Source: Lacisediminimonas profundi
Lineage (GTDB): Bacteria; Pseudomonadota; Gammaproteobacteria; Burkholderiales; Burkholderiaceae_D
Length of the DNA stretch: 64,000 nucleotides
Direction: 5' to 3'
Assembly: GCF_008831265.1 (NCBI RefSeq)
Contig: NZ_VTTH01000007.1
Coordinates: 124,001-188,000, forward strand
This document shows, piece by piece, positions 1 through 7,685 of the stretch (positions are counted from its first letter, which is position 1; each line of letters begins with the position of its first letter). Under the pieces are notes generated by a model that had not been told where the DNA came from, did not search any database, and worked only from the letters and a program-made list of their open reading frames with translations. The position numbers and the translations under genes are program-made.

Positions 1-1
1 C

Positions 2-214
2 GTCGTCGGCACCGCGCAGGGACGGTTGGCGGGCAATGCGCTGCAATGGCGCTATACGCTCGCCTTGCCGGTCGACGGCCGCGTCTGGAACGTGCAGTTC
101 GACGACTGGATGTTCCTGATGGACAGCCGCGTGATGATCAATCGCGCCGTGATGAGCAAGTTCGGCGTACGGCTGGGCGAGGTCACGCTCTCGTTCCGCA
201 AGCGGGGAGACTGA
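2..214 (+). CDS. DUF3833 family protein, C-terminal part (5' end outside window)
   Basis: The first 70 visible codons run in frame from the window edge to a TGA at 212-214, so the start lies upstream. The visible part carries the aromatic-rich pattern I know from the end of DUF3833 proteins (GNALQWRYTLALPVDG, then FDDWMFLMD and LGEVTLSF). Family members are small, probably lipid-anchored envelope proteins of unknown activity. They often sit with short-chain dehydrogenase, DUF1365 and cyclopropane-fatty-acid-synthase-like genes. The next gene starts 2 bases after the stop, so the two are probably co-transcribed. Family assignment is by recalled pattern; function is unknown. Confidence 0.75.
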   Translation, partial: VVGTAQGRLAGNALQWRYTLALPVDGRVWNVQFDDWMFLMDSRVMINRAVMSKFGVRLGEVTLSFRKRGD

Positions 215-216
215 GC

Positions 217-1047
217 ATGGTGCCATTCCGGATGCGTCCGATGAATCCGCCGGTGACTTCGTGGGCGGGAAGGCGGGTCTGGATCATCGGCGCCTCCAGC
301 GGGATAGGCGCTGCCACGGCCCGGCTGCTGCGGCAGCACGGTGCCCGGCTGGCCCTATCCGCGCGCTCGGGCGCTGCGCTGCATGATATTGCAAATGAGC
401 TGGCAAATGACCTGGCAAGCGAGACGGCGACAGATCAACCGCACGGCGTGACGATCCTGCCGCTCGACGTGACCGATGCAGCTGCAGTTATCGAAGCAGC
501 ACAGACCTTGCGACGCCTGTGGGGCGGCATTGACCTGGTGCTGTTCGCGGCCGGCGTCTACCAGCCCATGCGTGCGCAGGACATCGACCCGGTGGCTGCA
601 GGGGCCATCCTCGACACCAACGTCAAGGGTGCGTACAACGTGCTGGGGGCAACCGTGCCGATGCTGCGGGCGCAGGGACAAGGCGCGGTGGCGCTGGTTG
701 CCAGCGTGGCCGGTTACAGCGGCCTGCCGAAAGCCCTGGCTTACGGACCGGGCAAGGCGGCGCTGATCAACCTGTGCGAAGCGCTGTATTACGACTTGCA
801 CCCGGCCGGCATCGGCGTGTACCTGATCTCCCCCGGCTTCGTCGCCACGCGCCTCACGGCGGCCAATGATTTCACGATGCCGGCCCTGATCACGGCGGAA
901 CAAGCTGCCCGCGAGATCGTGCGCGGCATCGAAGGCGGCGAGTTCGACATCCATTTTCCAAAACGCTTTTCGCGCATGCTGAAGCTGCTGCGTTTGCTGC
1001 CCTACCGGCTCTATTTCCCCGCGTTGCGACGCATTACAGGACTGTGA
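217..1047 (+). CDS. Short-chain dehydrogenase/reductase
   Basis: The 276-aa product is a classical-type SDR. GASSGIG at residues 25-31 is the NAD(P) glycine motif, FAAGVY replaces the NNAG motif, and a serine followed by YGPGK gives the catalytic Ser and YxxxK. The C-terminal tail is basic and hydrophobic (KRFSRMLKLLRLLPYRLYF), as in SDRs of lipid-modification clusters, and may touch membrane. ATG 217 is chosen because it follows the upstream stop directly; ATGs at 232 and 241 are alternatives. The gene lies between the DUF3833 tail and an NTF2-like gene whose start overlaps its stop. A role in modifying a membrane lipid is inferred from neighbours only. Confidence 0.85.
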   Translation: MVPFRMRPMNPPVTSWAGRRVWIIGASSGIGAATARLLRQHGARLALSARSGAALHDIANELANDLASETATDQPHGVTILPLDVTDAAAVIEAAQTLRRLWGGIDLVLFAAGVYQPMRAQDIDPVAAGAILDTNVKGAYNVLGATVPMLRAQGQGAVALVASVAGYSGLPKALAYGPGKAALINLCEALYYDLHPAGIGVYLISPGFVATRLTAANDFTMPALITAEQAAREIVRGIEGGEFDIHFPKRFSRMLKLLRLLPYRLYFPALRRITGL

Positions 1048-1493
1048 ACCAGATGAGCCAATCTTGTCATGCCGGGCACCTGCAAGAGCTGGTGCAATTT
1101 TTCCAGTCCATGACCGCCGCCGACGTGCCCCGTTTGCGCGAACTCTACGCGAGCGATGCATTTTTCAAGGACCCGTTCAACGAAGTGCATCACATCGACG
1201 ACATCGAGCGGATATTTGCCAGGATGTATGCCGACGTCGACCGGCCGCGGTTCATCATCACCGGCACCGTGCAACAGGACGACCAGGCCTTCATTACCTG
1301 GGACTTCCGGTTCCACCTGCGGCGCTGGCGCAGCGATGAACAATGCATACGCGGATGCAGCCATGTCCGCTTCCATGAAGATGGCCGGGTCGGGTTTCAT
1401 CGCGACTACTGGGATGCGGCGGAGGAGTTGTATGAAAAGCTGCCCCTCATCGGGGCACTGATGCGATGGATGAAACGACGAGCGCACGCCTGA
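1044..1493 (+). CDS. NTF2-like / SnoaL-like small protein
   Basis: The product is 149 aa from a GTG at 1044 that overlaps the SDR stop (GTGA), or 146 aa from ATG 1053. It begins with a helical stretch around 'LVQFFQSM', followed by FFKDPFNEVHHIDDIERIF and alternating beta segments. This matches the cone-shaped NTF2/SnoaL fold used in small hydrolase, isomerase or binding proteins. Such proteins are commonly last in SDR/DUF3833 lipid clusters. No catalytic residues can be assigned. Start overlap suggests translational coupling to the SDR. After its stop the strand switches, with a pentanucleotide repeat in the gap. Confidence 0.75.
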   Translation: MNQMSQSCHAGHLQELVQFFQSMTAADVPRLRELYASDAFFKDPFNEVHHIDDIERIFARMYADVDRPRFIITGTVQQDDQAFITWDFRFHLRRWRSDEQCIRGCSHVRFHEDGRVGFHRDYWDAAEELYEKLPLIGALMRWMKRRAHA

Positions 1494-1508
1494 GCGCGGC
1501 TGAGAGGC

Positions 1509-1555
1509 GTGACGTGACGTGACGTGACGTGACGTGACGTGACGTGACGTGACGT
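1509..1555. repeat. Pentanucleotide tandem repeat (GACGT)9
   Basis: Nine perfect head-to-tail copies of GACGT fill 1511-1555, preceded by a partial GT. The array lies in the 101-bp gap between two convergent genes (stops at 1493 and 1595), so it is not in a coding frame of either. A perfect pentamer array of this size is prone to copy-number change by slippage. Confidence 0.95.
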
Positions 1556-1594
1556 GGCGGACGGGCCAGGCAAAGCCCGGCCCTCCGCCGTTTT

Positions 1595-1981
1595 TCAGCC
1601 GGCAGGCCGGAACATCGGCACCGCAGTGCCATCCTCCGCTGGCTGGAACACCACTTCGACTTGCTGCCCGATGCGCAGCGCATCGAAATCGCATTCGACG
1701 ATATTGCTCATGATGGTCGGCCCTTCCTCCAGCGTCACGAACGCGATCGCATACGGCACAGGCACGCGACGCATTGCGCTCCAGGAGTAAATCGTTCCCT
1801 TGCCGCGCGATGCCAGCCATTCGGTATCGTCGCTGCCGCAGAAGGGACAGATGCTCCTCGGATAAAAATGCGGCTCGCCGCAGGCGCGGCAGGTTTTCAG
1901 CAGCAGCTCGCCCTTGGCGGCCGCCTCCCAGAACGGCATGGTCTCCGGATTCTTTACCGGCGCTGGAATTTTTCTGCTCAT
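1595..1981 (-). CDS. DUF35 zinc-ribbon/OB-fold acyl-CoA-associated protein
   Basis: The 128-aa product has an N-terminal helix that ends in a zinc ribbon (CRACG, then CPFCG, about residues 33-49) and a C-terminal OB-like beta domain (GKGTIYSWSAM, then AFVTLEEGPTI). This is the DUF35 (Rubredoxin-like/OB) architecture. DUF35 proteins bind thiolase-fold partners and channel acyl-CoA; well-known examples are the C-terminal part of ChsH2 with Ltp2 and the archaeal thiolase/HMG-CoA synthase complex. The partner gene lies immediately upstream (stop at 1986, 4-bp gap) and encodes a thiolase-fold protein. A two-protein complex is the natural inference. Confidence 0.9.
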   Translation of the reverse strand: MSRKIPAPVKNPETMPFWEAAAKGELLLKTCRACGEPHFYPRSICPFCGSDDTEWLASRGKGTIYSWSAMRRVPVPYAIAFVTLEEGPTIMSNIVECDFDALRIGQQVEVVFQPAEDGTAVPMFRPAG

Positions 1982-1985
1982 GTTG

Positions 1986-3149
1986 CTACTCCCTTTCCAG
2001 GATCACGGTTGCCGAGCCATGCCGCGTGCCCAGCGAACCGCCGGTACCATGCGCGAGCGCGAGGTCGCAGTTCTTCACCTGCACCGCCGGATGCGCTTCA
2101 CCACGCAGCTGGCGCACTGCCTCCAGCACCTTGGTCATGCCGCCACGGTTGCCGGGGTGGTTGTTGCACAGCCCGCCGCCGTCGGTATTGAAAGGCAGTT
2201 TGCCGACACCCGAGATCAGGTTCCCGTCAGCGACGAACTGGCCGCCCTTGCCTTTCTCGCAAAAACCCAGGTCTTCCAGCTGCATCAGCACAGTGATGGT
2301 GAAGCTGTCATACACGGAGGCATATTTGATGTCGGCCGGCGTCACGCCCGCTTCTGCAAATGCGCGCTTGCCCGACTCGACGCCACCTGAATACGTCAGG
2401 TCGACCTTGCCACCCAGGTGATATTTCAGGGCCTCGGCGGCGCCGATCACCTTGACCCGCGGCCGGTTCAATGTTTTCGCGACCTCGGGACTGACCACAA
2501 TGATCGCCCCGCCGCCGTCGCTGACCACGCAACAGTCCAGCCGGTGCAAGGGATCGGCGACGATCGGCGAATTGATCACGTCCTCCACCGTCACCACGTC
2601 ACGCAGCATTGCATGCGGATTGTGTTGCGCATGGTGCGATGCCGCCACCTTGATCCAGGCCAGCTGTTCGCTGGTGGTGCCGTACTCGTACATGTGGCGC
2701 ATCGCGCACATGCCATACGCATTCACGATCGCCGGGCCGTAAGGCACCTCGAACCCACCCTCCGGGAACAACTCGGTGCGCAAGCCGAGGGAGGGGGCGC
2801 CGCCCTCGGCACGCGGGCGGCCTGCCAGCGTGATCAGCGCCACGCTGCATTTGCCGCTGGCAATCGCGCGTGCCGCATGGCCGACGTGCAGGATGTAGGA
2901 CGAACCGCCGACATCGGTCGACTCCACATGCTTCGGCTTCAGGCCGATATATTCGGCCATCGACAAGGGTCCCAGCCCCGGGGCATCGCCGGCGCAAAAA
3001 TAGCCGTCAACGTCATCCTTGGTCAGGCCCGCATCCAGCAAGGCGCCGCGTGCCACCTCGGCATGCAGTTGGGCCAGCGACTTGTCATCCGCCTTGCGGG
3101 TCGGATGCTCGTAAATTCCTGCGATGTATGCGCTGCCCTGGCTTCTCAT
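1986..3149 (-). CDS. SCP2/Ltp2-type thiolase-fold protein lacking catalytic cysteines
   Basis: The 387-aa product has the length and fold signatures of the thiolase superfamily, including the C-terminal NNHPGNRGG loop with the His of thiolases. Where thiolases carry the nucleophilic Cys it has VGGSSY, and where the second Cys is expected it has HGTGGSLG. It also has YDSFTI, as in lipid-transfer-protein aldolases. It is therefore unlikely to be an ordinary thiolase. An aldolase or acyl-CoA lyase acting with the downstream DUF35 partner is more likely. ATG 3149 is the last of three near-identical ATGAGA units; the unit before it supplies GAGAGG as ribosome-binding site. The next gene on this strand upstream is a Bug protein gene. 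Confidence 0.85.
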   Translation of the reverse strand: MRSQGSAYIAGIYEHPTRKADDKSLAQLHAEVARGALLDAGLTKDDVDGYFCAGDAPGLGPLSMAEYIGLKPKHVESTDVGGSSYILHVGHAARAIASGKCSVALITLAGRPRAEGGAPSLGLRTELFPEGGFEVPYGPAIVNAYGMCAMRHMYEYGTTSEQLAWIKVAASHHAQHNPHAMLRDVVTVEDVINSPIVADPLHRLDCCVVSDGGGAIIVVSPEVAKTLNRPRVKVIGAAEALKYHLGGKVDLTYSGGVESGKRAFAEAGVTPADIKYASVYDSFTITVLMQLEDLGFCEKGKGGQFVADGNLISGVGKLPFNTDGGGLCNNHPGNRGGMTKVLEAVRQLRGEAHPAVQVKNCDLALAHGTGGSLGTRHGSATVILERE

Positions 3150-3183
3150 TGCTGACCTCTCATTGCTGGCTTCTCATTGTTTG
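3142..3183 (-). repeat. Three 14-bp tandem copies covering the thiolase-fold gene start
   Basis: Units at 3142-3155, 3156-3169 and 3170-3183 differ by one to three bases. Read on the minus strand each holds ATGAGA, giving ATGs at 3177, 3163 and 3149. The first two open five-codon mini-frames (MRSQQ and MRGQQ), each ending in a TGA that overlaps the next ATG. The middle unit places GAGAGG six bases ahead of the true start. Confidence 0.85.
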
Positions 3184-3241
3184 TTTTTCCGCATGGTCTG
3201 TCTTCTCCTCTTTTCCGGACAGGATGCTATCAGCATCGCCT

Positions 3242-4222
3242 TCAGTCGCGCCGGATGCCGGCGCGCTTGACGATCTCTGCCCAGCGCACGATTTCAGTAG
3301 CCTGGAAAGCCGCCAGCGCCTCCGGCGTGGAGGTTGACACCTCGCCACCGATGTCGGCAAAGCGGGCCTTGTTGGCGGCCGTATTGAATGACTTCGCCAG
3401 GTCCCCATTGATCTGCTGCTGGATGGCGGGCGCGATGCCGGCCGGCGCGTACAGCGCATACCAGGCGAAGGCGTTGAAGTCTTTCAGGCCGCTCTCGGCC
3501 AGCGTGGGGACGTCCGGCAAGACCGGTGAACGCTGTGCCGTGGTCACGGCCAGCGCTTTCACCTTGCCGCCCTTGATCAGCGGCAGCGCCGCGACCGATT
3601 GTTCAACGATGAAATTGATCTGTCCGCCAAGCAGGTCGGTCAGGGCCGGCGCAATACCCTTGTACGGCACATGCATCATGTTCAGGTTGGCCACGCTGGC
3701 CAGCATCACGCCGTTGGTGTGCTCGGTGGTGCCGTTGCCGGCAGAGCCGTAGGAAAGCTTGCCCGGATTGGCGCGGGCATAGTTCAGGAATTCCTGCACA
3801 TTGTTTGCCGGCACCGTCTGGTTCACGATCAGCACGCTCGGCATCTTGAGCAACATCGAGATCGGCGTGAAGTCCTTCACCGCGTCGTAACGAATATCCT
3901 TGTGGATGTGCTGGTTGACCGTCATCACGCCGATCGAACCGAGGAACAGCGTATAGGGATCGCCGGCCGCGCGGGCCACTGCCTCTGCACCGACCATGCC
4001 GCCGGCACCCGGCCTGTTTTCCACGATGACCGTCTGCCCCCATGCAGACTGCAAGCCGGAAGCGACTGCGCGTCCGATGTTGTCGGCAGCGCCACCCGGA
4101 GGAAACGGGACGACCAGCTTGACCGGCTTGTCAGGGTAACGGGCCGGACTGGCTGTCTGTGCGAATGCGGGGGCGATGGCGGCTGCCATCAATGTTGCAG
4201 CGAGCAGGTTCAGCAGTTTCAT
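3242..4222 (-). CDS. Bug-type tripartite tricarboxylate transporter substrate-binding protein
   Basis: The 326-aa product begins with a signal peptide (cleavage likely after PAFAQ) and has the Bug-family motif VPFPPGGAADNIGR about residue 38, the NRPGAGG loop and HVPYKGIAP near residue 180. Bug proteins are periplasmic and hold carboxylate ligands through two water molecules and main-chain contacts. Some work with TctA/TctB membrane subunits, many are encoded alone. None of those subunits is in the window. The gene precedes the thiolase-fold/DUF35 pair on the same strand with a 92-bp gap, so it could supply their substrate. It is divergent from another Bug gene. Confidence 0.92.
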   Translation of the reverse strand: MKLLNLLAATLMAAAIAPAFAQTASPARYPDKPVKLVVPFPPGGAADNIGRAVASGLQSAWGQTVIVENRPGAGGMVGAEAVARAAGDPYTLFLGSIGVMTVNQHIHKDIRYDAVKDFTPISMLLKMPSVLIVNQTVPANNVQEFLNYARANPGKLSYGSAGNGTTEHTNGVMLASVANLNMMHVPYKGIAPALTDLLGGQINFIVEQSVAALPLIKGGKVKALAVTTAQRSPVLPDVPTLAESGLKDFNAFAWYALYAPAGIAPAIQQQINGDLAKSFNTAANKARFADIGGEVSTSTPEALAAFQATEIVRWAEIVKRAGIRRD

Positions 4223-4605
4223 GTCGTCTCCATGGGTCCGCGCCCTGGGACGAAAATGGCCCTGGCGTCGTCTTGTTTGACGTGAAGTCTACCCTTGCTC
4301 GCACGAGCGTGCAACGATACCTCGCACATATGTGCAAGAAATGAAGGCTCCGGCCTGGCAAAGCGGAGGAGACAGGAATGCTGGCATCGCATGCCAGCCC
4401 CGGAATTTTTCGACGACGGCTTTGTCGGAATCGGATTGGTCGGCAAGCCGCGCGGATCACGCACCAATCTTTTCAGGCGCTTTCCAACCGCTGGCGCATC
4501 GCGCCGGTTTGCCGCATCATGGACTCCCGGCCCGGGGCGCACGGGCACCGTTTACCCGCTGCCAAGGTCGACAAGCAATATCAACAACTACAACGAGAAA
4601 TCAAA
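4223..4605. promoter_or_regulatory. Intergenic region between divergent Bug genes with two palindromes
   Basis: This 383-bp stretch holds no convincing gene. It contains a perfect 12-bp palindrome, GCACATATGTGC (4324-4335), and an interrupted inverted repeat, TTGCTCGCACGAGCGTGCAA (4295-4314), 9 bp apart. Both are plausible regulator sites for the divergent Bug genes. In-frame sequence upstream of 4606 is open back to 4378 but reads as basic, low-complexity peptide and is not called coding. Confidence 0.4.
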
Positions 4606-5574
4606 ATGAGACCAAGGATGATTCGCAAACTCGCCGGCGCAGCCCTGTTGCTGTGCTCTTCCGCCGCATTCGGCCAGGCCTTTCCCGCCAGCACGGTCAC
4701 ACTGGTCGTTCCCAATCCCCCCGGTGGCCTGGTCGACACTTCCGCCCGACTGGTGGGCGAGCCGCTGTCGCGCCTGCTGAAGCAGACAGTGGTGGTCGAC
4801 AACCGGCCCGGCGGCAGCGGAAATATCGCCTACCAGATGGTGGCGCGCTCGAAACCGGATGGCTACACGCTGCTGACATCCTACTCGGCCTACCATACCG
4901 GCAATCCGAACCTGATGAAGAACCTGCCGTGGCAGCCGAAGGATTTCACACCGGTGGCGCTGCTGACGGTGGCGACCAACGTCGTCGCGGTCCATCCGTC
5001 GCTGCCGGTGAACAACCTGAAGGAACTGATCGAGTACGCGAAGAAGAACCCGGGGAAAATCAATTACGCGTCGCAGGGCAACGGTTCGCTCTCCCATCTC
5101 GGCACCGAGTTGTTCAAGCAGCTGACCAACACCGAGATCACGCACGTCCCCTACAAGGGATCGGGGCAGGCGATCCAGGACGTGCTGGCCGGGCAGGTTC
5201 AGCTGTTCATCACCACCCCGCCGTCGGTGATGCAGCACGTGCAGGCGGGCAAGCTGAAGGCGCTCGCCATCGCCGGCAAGAACCGTCATCCGATGCTGCC
5301 CAACGTGCCGACCACTGCAGAAGCCGGCCTGCCCGGCTTTGAACTGGAAAGCTGGGTCGGCCTGTTCGCGCCCGCCGCGACCCCGCCGGCGGTGGTGACG
5401 AAGCTGAGCGAAGAAGTGAAACGCGCACTTGAACAGCCGGAGGCGAAGCAGCAGGCTGCCGGGCAAGGCATCGAGCTGCGCTATCTGCCGCCCGAGGCGC
5501 TCAACGCACTGGTACGCAAGGAACTGGACTACTGGGGCAAAGTCATCAAGACCGCGAAAATCACGCTCGACTGA
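4606..5574 (+). CDS. Bug-type periplasmic substrate-binding protein
   Basis: The 322-aa product starts MRPRMIRKLAG, with a signal peptide cleaved near AAFGQ. ATG 4606 is chosen because it places a normal n-region before the hydrophobic core; ATG 4618 is equally possible. Family motifs are VPNPPGGLVDTSAR, NRPGGSGN and HVPYKGSGQ. The asparagine in VPNPPGG, where neighbours have Phe or Tyr, may change ligand choice. The gene stands alone on the plus strand, followed by the convergent DUF1116 gene 56 bp away. No membrane transport subunits are near. Ligand unknown. Confidence 0.92.
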   Translation: MRPRMIRKLAGAALLLCSSAAFGQAFPASTVTLVVPNPPGGLVDTSARLVGEPLSRLLKQTVVVDNRPGGSGNIAYQMVARSKPDGYTLLTSYSAYHTGNPNLMKNLPWQPKDFTPVALLTVATNVVAVHPSLPVNNLKELIEYAKKNPGKINYASQGNGSLSHLGTELFKQLTNTEITHVPYKGSGQAIQDVLAGQVQLFITTPPSVMQHVQAGKLKALAIAGKNRHPMLPNVPTTAEAGLPGFELESWVGLFAPAATPPAVVTKLSEEVKRALEQPEAKQQAAGQGIELRYLPPEALNALVRKELDYWGKVIKTAKITLD

Positions 5575-5630
5575 CGCTTTCACTGCACGGCTGCGCGGGG
5601 CCGGCGGCGGTAACTCTCAGGATTGCGGGG

Positions 5631-6866
5631 TCAGGAGTCCTGCTCCGCGAGCCGCAACGCTGCCACTGCCTTCGCAAAAAGCTCGGGCGATGGCGTGAAC
5701 ACACCGCGGCCCAACAGGCCGTGCTCCCCATTGGCGTCGATCATGGCAATCGCGGCCAGTGGCGCCAGGCCGCTTGCCACGACGCGTCCGGCATCCAGTC
5801 CGGCACGCAAACCGGCGTCCGCAAATGCCGGGTGGGTGCCGATCAGGAGCGCGGGCCGGTCCTGCCAGCGGGCCGGCAAGCACCCTTGCAGCGCGGCGCT
5901 GATCTCGGGTGAAAAGGACAAGGCCTGGCCGCCGAACCCGACGGCATCGATTGCCCCGCTGTCTCCGATCACCGGCAGCGGCTCCGCTTGCAGGCCGGGA
6001 TTGAAGCGCGGGCCAACGGGCGGACGCCCGGGCTCGGTAATCCATTGCGACGGGTTGCCGGCCAGGCGGATGCCGAAATGCTCGCCATTGCCGGCAAAGC
6101 CCACCACCAGGCTCGACGTCCGGTCTCGCCCGCGGTCGGCGGCGGCGTCCAGCATCAGATGACACGCCGCCATCCACAAGGTGAGGAAAAACAAGGGGCT
6201 CGAGGCCAGCATGCTCGCCACTTCGGGCGGCGCATCGTCGGGCAAGGCGGGAATCAGGCGTTCACACAATGCCGCATTGGCCGCACTTGTGCGGCCATGC
6301 ATGTCGTCGCCACCCGCCAGGCCTGCAGTGGCCAACTGATTGAGCTCGATCGCCCCCTTCTGCAATGCGGCCGACAGCGTAGGCGCAAGCACACGGTCGC
6401 GCCAGAGCAGCCGCGGCTGTATCTCCGGATTGCGGCTGCCAAAGCGGATTTGCGGGCCGGCGCCGCTACCCAGCAGCGACCAGGCACGCCGCGCCGGCTG
6501 GCCACCGTTCAGGTCCGTCACCTCCACCAGCGAGGTGGACGGCGATATCACCGCTGCCAGCGGCGTCACTGCACCGTGCTGCTGGGCAGGAAAAAGCGCG
6601 ATTCGTCCATCTTCGATCAGACGCTGCGCTTGCGCCTCGTCCTGTGCCCATCCCTCATGCAAACAGCACAGGATGGCAGAGGCCAGCACCGGCTTGGGCG
6701 GCTGCCGCGGATTGTCCAGCGGCGGCCCGGCGTGCAACAGCGTATCTTCCGGCAGGCCGAGCGCCTCGCGCGCAGTGCGCACCGCAGTCCATGCCGGTCG
6801 CACCTTGCCAAGCCGCGCCAGCGCGTTCAGGTTGGCCTGGCTGATGGATGCAATTGAAATATCCAT
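5631..6866 (-). CDS. DUF1116 family protein (YlbE/AllG-like)
   Basis: The 411-aa product matches what I recall of DUF1116: N-terminal QANLNALARL..RPAW, LLHAGPP about residue 44, CCLHEGWAQDEAQA, VTPLAAVISPS, then WRDRVLAPTLSAAL and GGDDMHGR. In E. coli the relative YlbE (AllG) is one subunit of an oxamate carbamoyltransferase with FdrA and YlbF, in allantoin use. Neither partner is found here, so the activity may differ. The gene is last of the minus-strand operon that begins at 17360, 6 bp after the LivF stop. It could handle a carbamoylated or oxamate-like product of that pathway; this is inference. Confidence 0.8.
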   Translation of the reverse strand: MDISIASISQANLNALARLGKVRPAWTAVRTAREALGLPEDTLLHAGPPLDNPRQPPKPVLASAILCCLHEGWAQDEAQAQRLIEDGRIALFPAQQHGAVTPLAAVISPSTSLVEVTDLNGGQPARRAWSLLGSGAGPQIRFGSRNPEIQPRLLWRDRVLAPTLSAALQKGAIELNQLATAGLAGGDDMHGRTSAANAALCERLIPALPDDAPPEVASMLASSPLFFLTLWMAACHLMLDAAADRGRDRTSSLVVGFAGNGEHFGIRLAGNPSQWITEPGRPPVGPRFNPGLQAEPLPVIGDSGAIDAVGFGGQALSFSPEISAALQGCLPARWQDRPALLIGTHPAFADAGLRAGLDAGRVVASGLAPLAAIAMIDANGEHGLLGRGVFTPSPELFAKAVAALRLAEQDS

Positions 6867-6872
6867 GCTGCC

Positions 6873-7685
6873 TCAAATCCCCATGTACGCCTGGCGTATG
6901 CGCGGGTCCTCGGCGAGCTCCGCCGTTGAGCCGGAAAGGGAAACACGCCCCGTTTCCACCACAAACGCCTGGCTGGCCAGATCGAACGCAGTCAGCACAT
7001 CCTGCTCCACCAGCAAGATCGTCAGGCCGGCGCGATTGATTTCCAACAGCGCCTCGCCCAGCTTTTCGACCGCGCGCGGCGCCAGCCCCAGCGATAACTC
7101 ATCGATCATCAGCAACTGCGGGCGCGACATGATGCCGCGTCCAATCGCGCACATCTGCTGCTCGCCGCCGGAAAGGGTGGTCGCGTCCTGCTTCTCGCGC
7201 TCCTTCAGGATCGGGAACATGCTGTAGATGAACTCCAGGTCATGTTCAATCTCGGCCCGGCTGTCATTGCGCATGTAGGCGCCCAGCAGCAGATTGTCAC
7301 GGATCGACAGCCCGCGGAACAGCCGCCGCCCCTCGGGCACATGGGCGACGCCGGCACTGAGCATGGCGTCCGGCGTGGCGCCCGTCAGGTCGCGGCCGGC
7401 GAAATTGATGGTGCCGGAGTTAACCCGGACCATGCCCGATATGGTGCGCAAAAGCGTCGACTTGCCGGCGCCGTTGGAGCCGACGATGCAAGTGATCGCA
7501 CCCGCCTTCACCTGCAGGTCGACGCCCCACAACACCTGCACGTCGCCATAGCCGGCGGTCAATCCGGAGATGCTCAGCAGGGATACGTGTTCGCGAGCTG
7601 CCGTCCCGAGGGGTGCACTCTCCTTTTCGGCCGGCCCCGTTGCCGGCATCGCCGGCGGGACATATGGTTGGTCGACCAGCATCAT
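6873..7685 (-). CDS. livF: Branched-chain-type ABC transporter ATP-binding protein (LivF-like)
   Basis: The 270-aa product is an ABC ATPase with Walker A GSNGAGKST, signature LSGGEQQM and Walker B LLMIDELSLGL, followed by the usual switch His region. The LIVEQDV..AFDLA segment is typical of the LivF subtype. It extends about 30 residues N-terminally compared with typical LivF, so an internal start is possible. The ATG at 7685 overlaps the LivG stop at 7682, giving translational coupling. It would pair with LivG to energise import through LivH/LivM. Class members import amino acids, but also urea, amides and aromatic acids; operon context favours a heterocyclic or amide substrate. Confidence 0.93.
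   Translation of the reverse strand: MMLVDQPYVPPAMPATGPAEKESAPLGTAAREHVSLLSISGLTAGYGDVQVLWGVDLQVKAGAITCIVGSNGAGKSTLLRTISGMVRVNSGTINFAGRDLTGATPDAMLSAGVAHVPEGRRLFRGLSIRDNLLLGAYMRNDSRAEIEHDLEFIYSMFPILKEREKQDATTLSGGEQQMCAIGRGIMSRPQLLMIDELSLGLAPRAVEKLGEALLEINRAGLTILLVEQDVLTAFDLASQAFVVETGRVSLSGSTAELAEDPRIRQAYMGI

Noticed and set aside
1509-1555. CRISPR array
   Set aside because: The 5-bp units have no spacers; it is a simple tandem repeat.
4378-4605. Longer start of the Bug gene at 4606
   Set aside because: It would put about 76 residues ahead of a normal signal peptide, which is not seen in this family.
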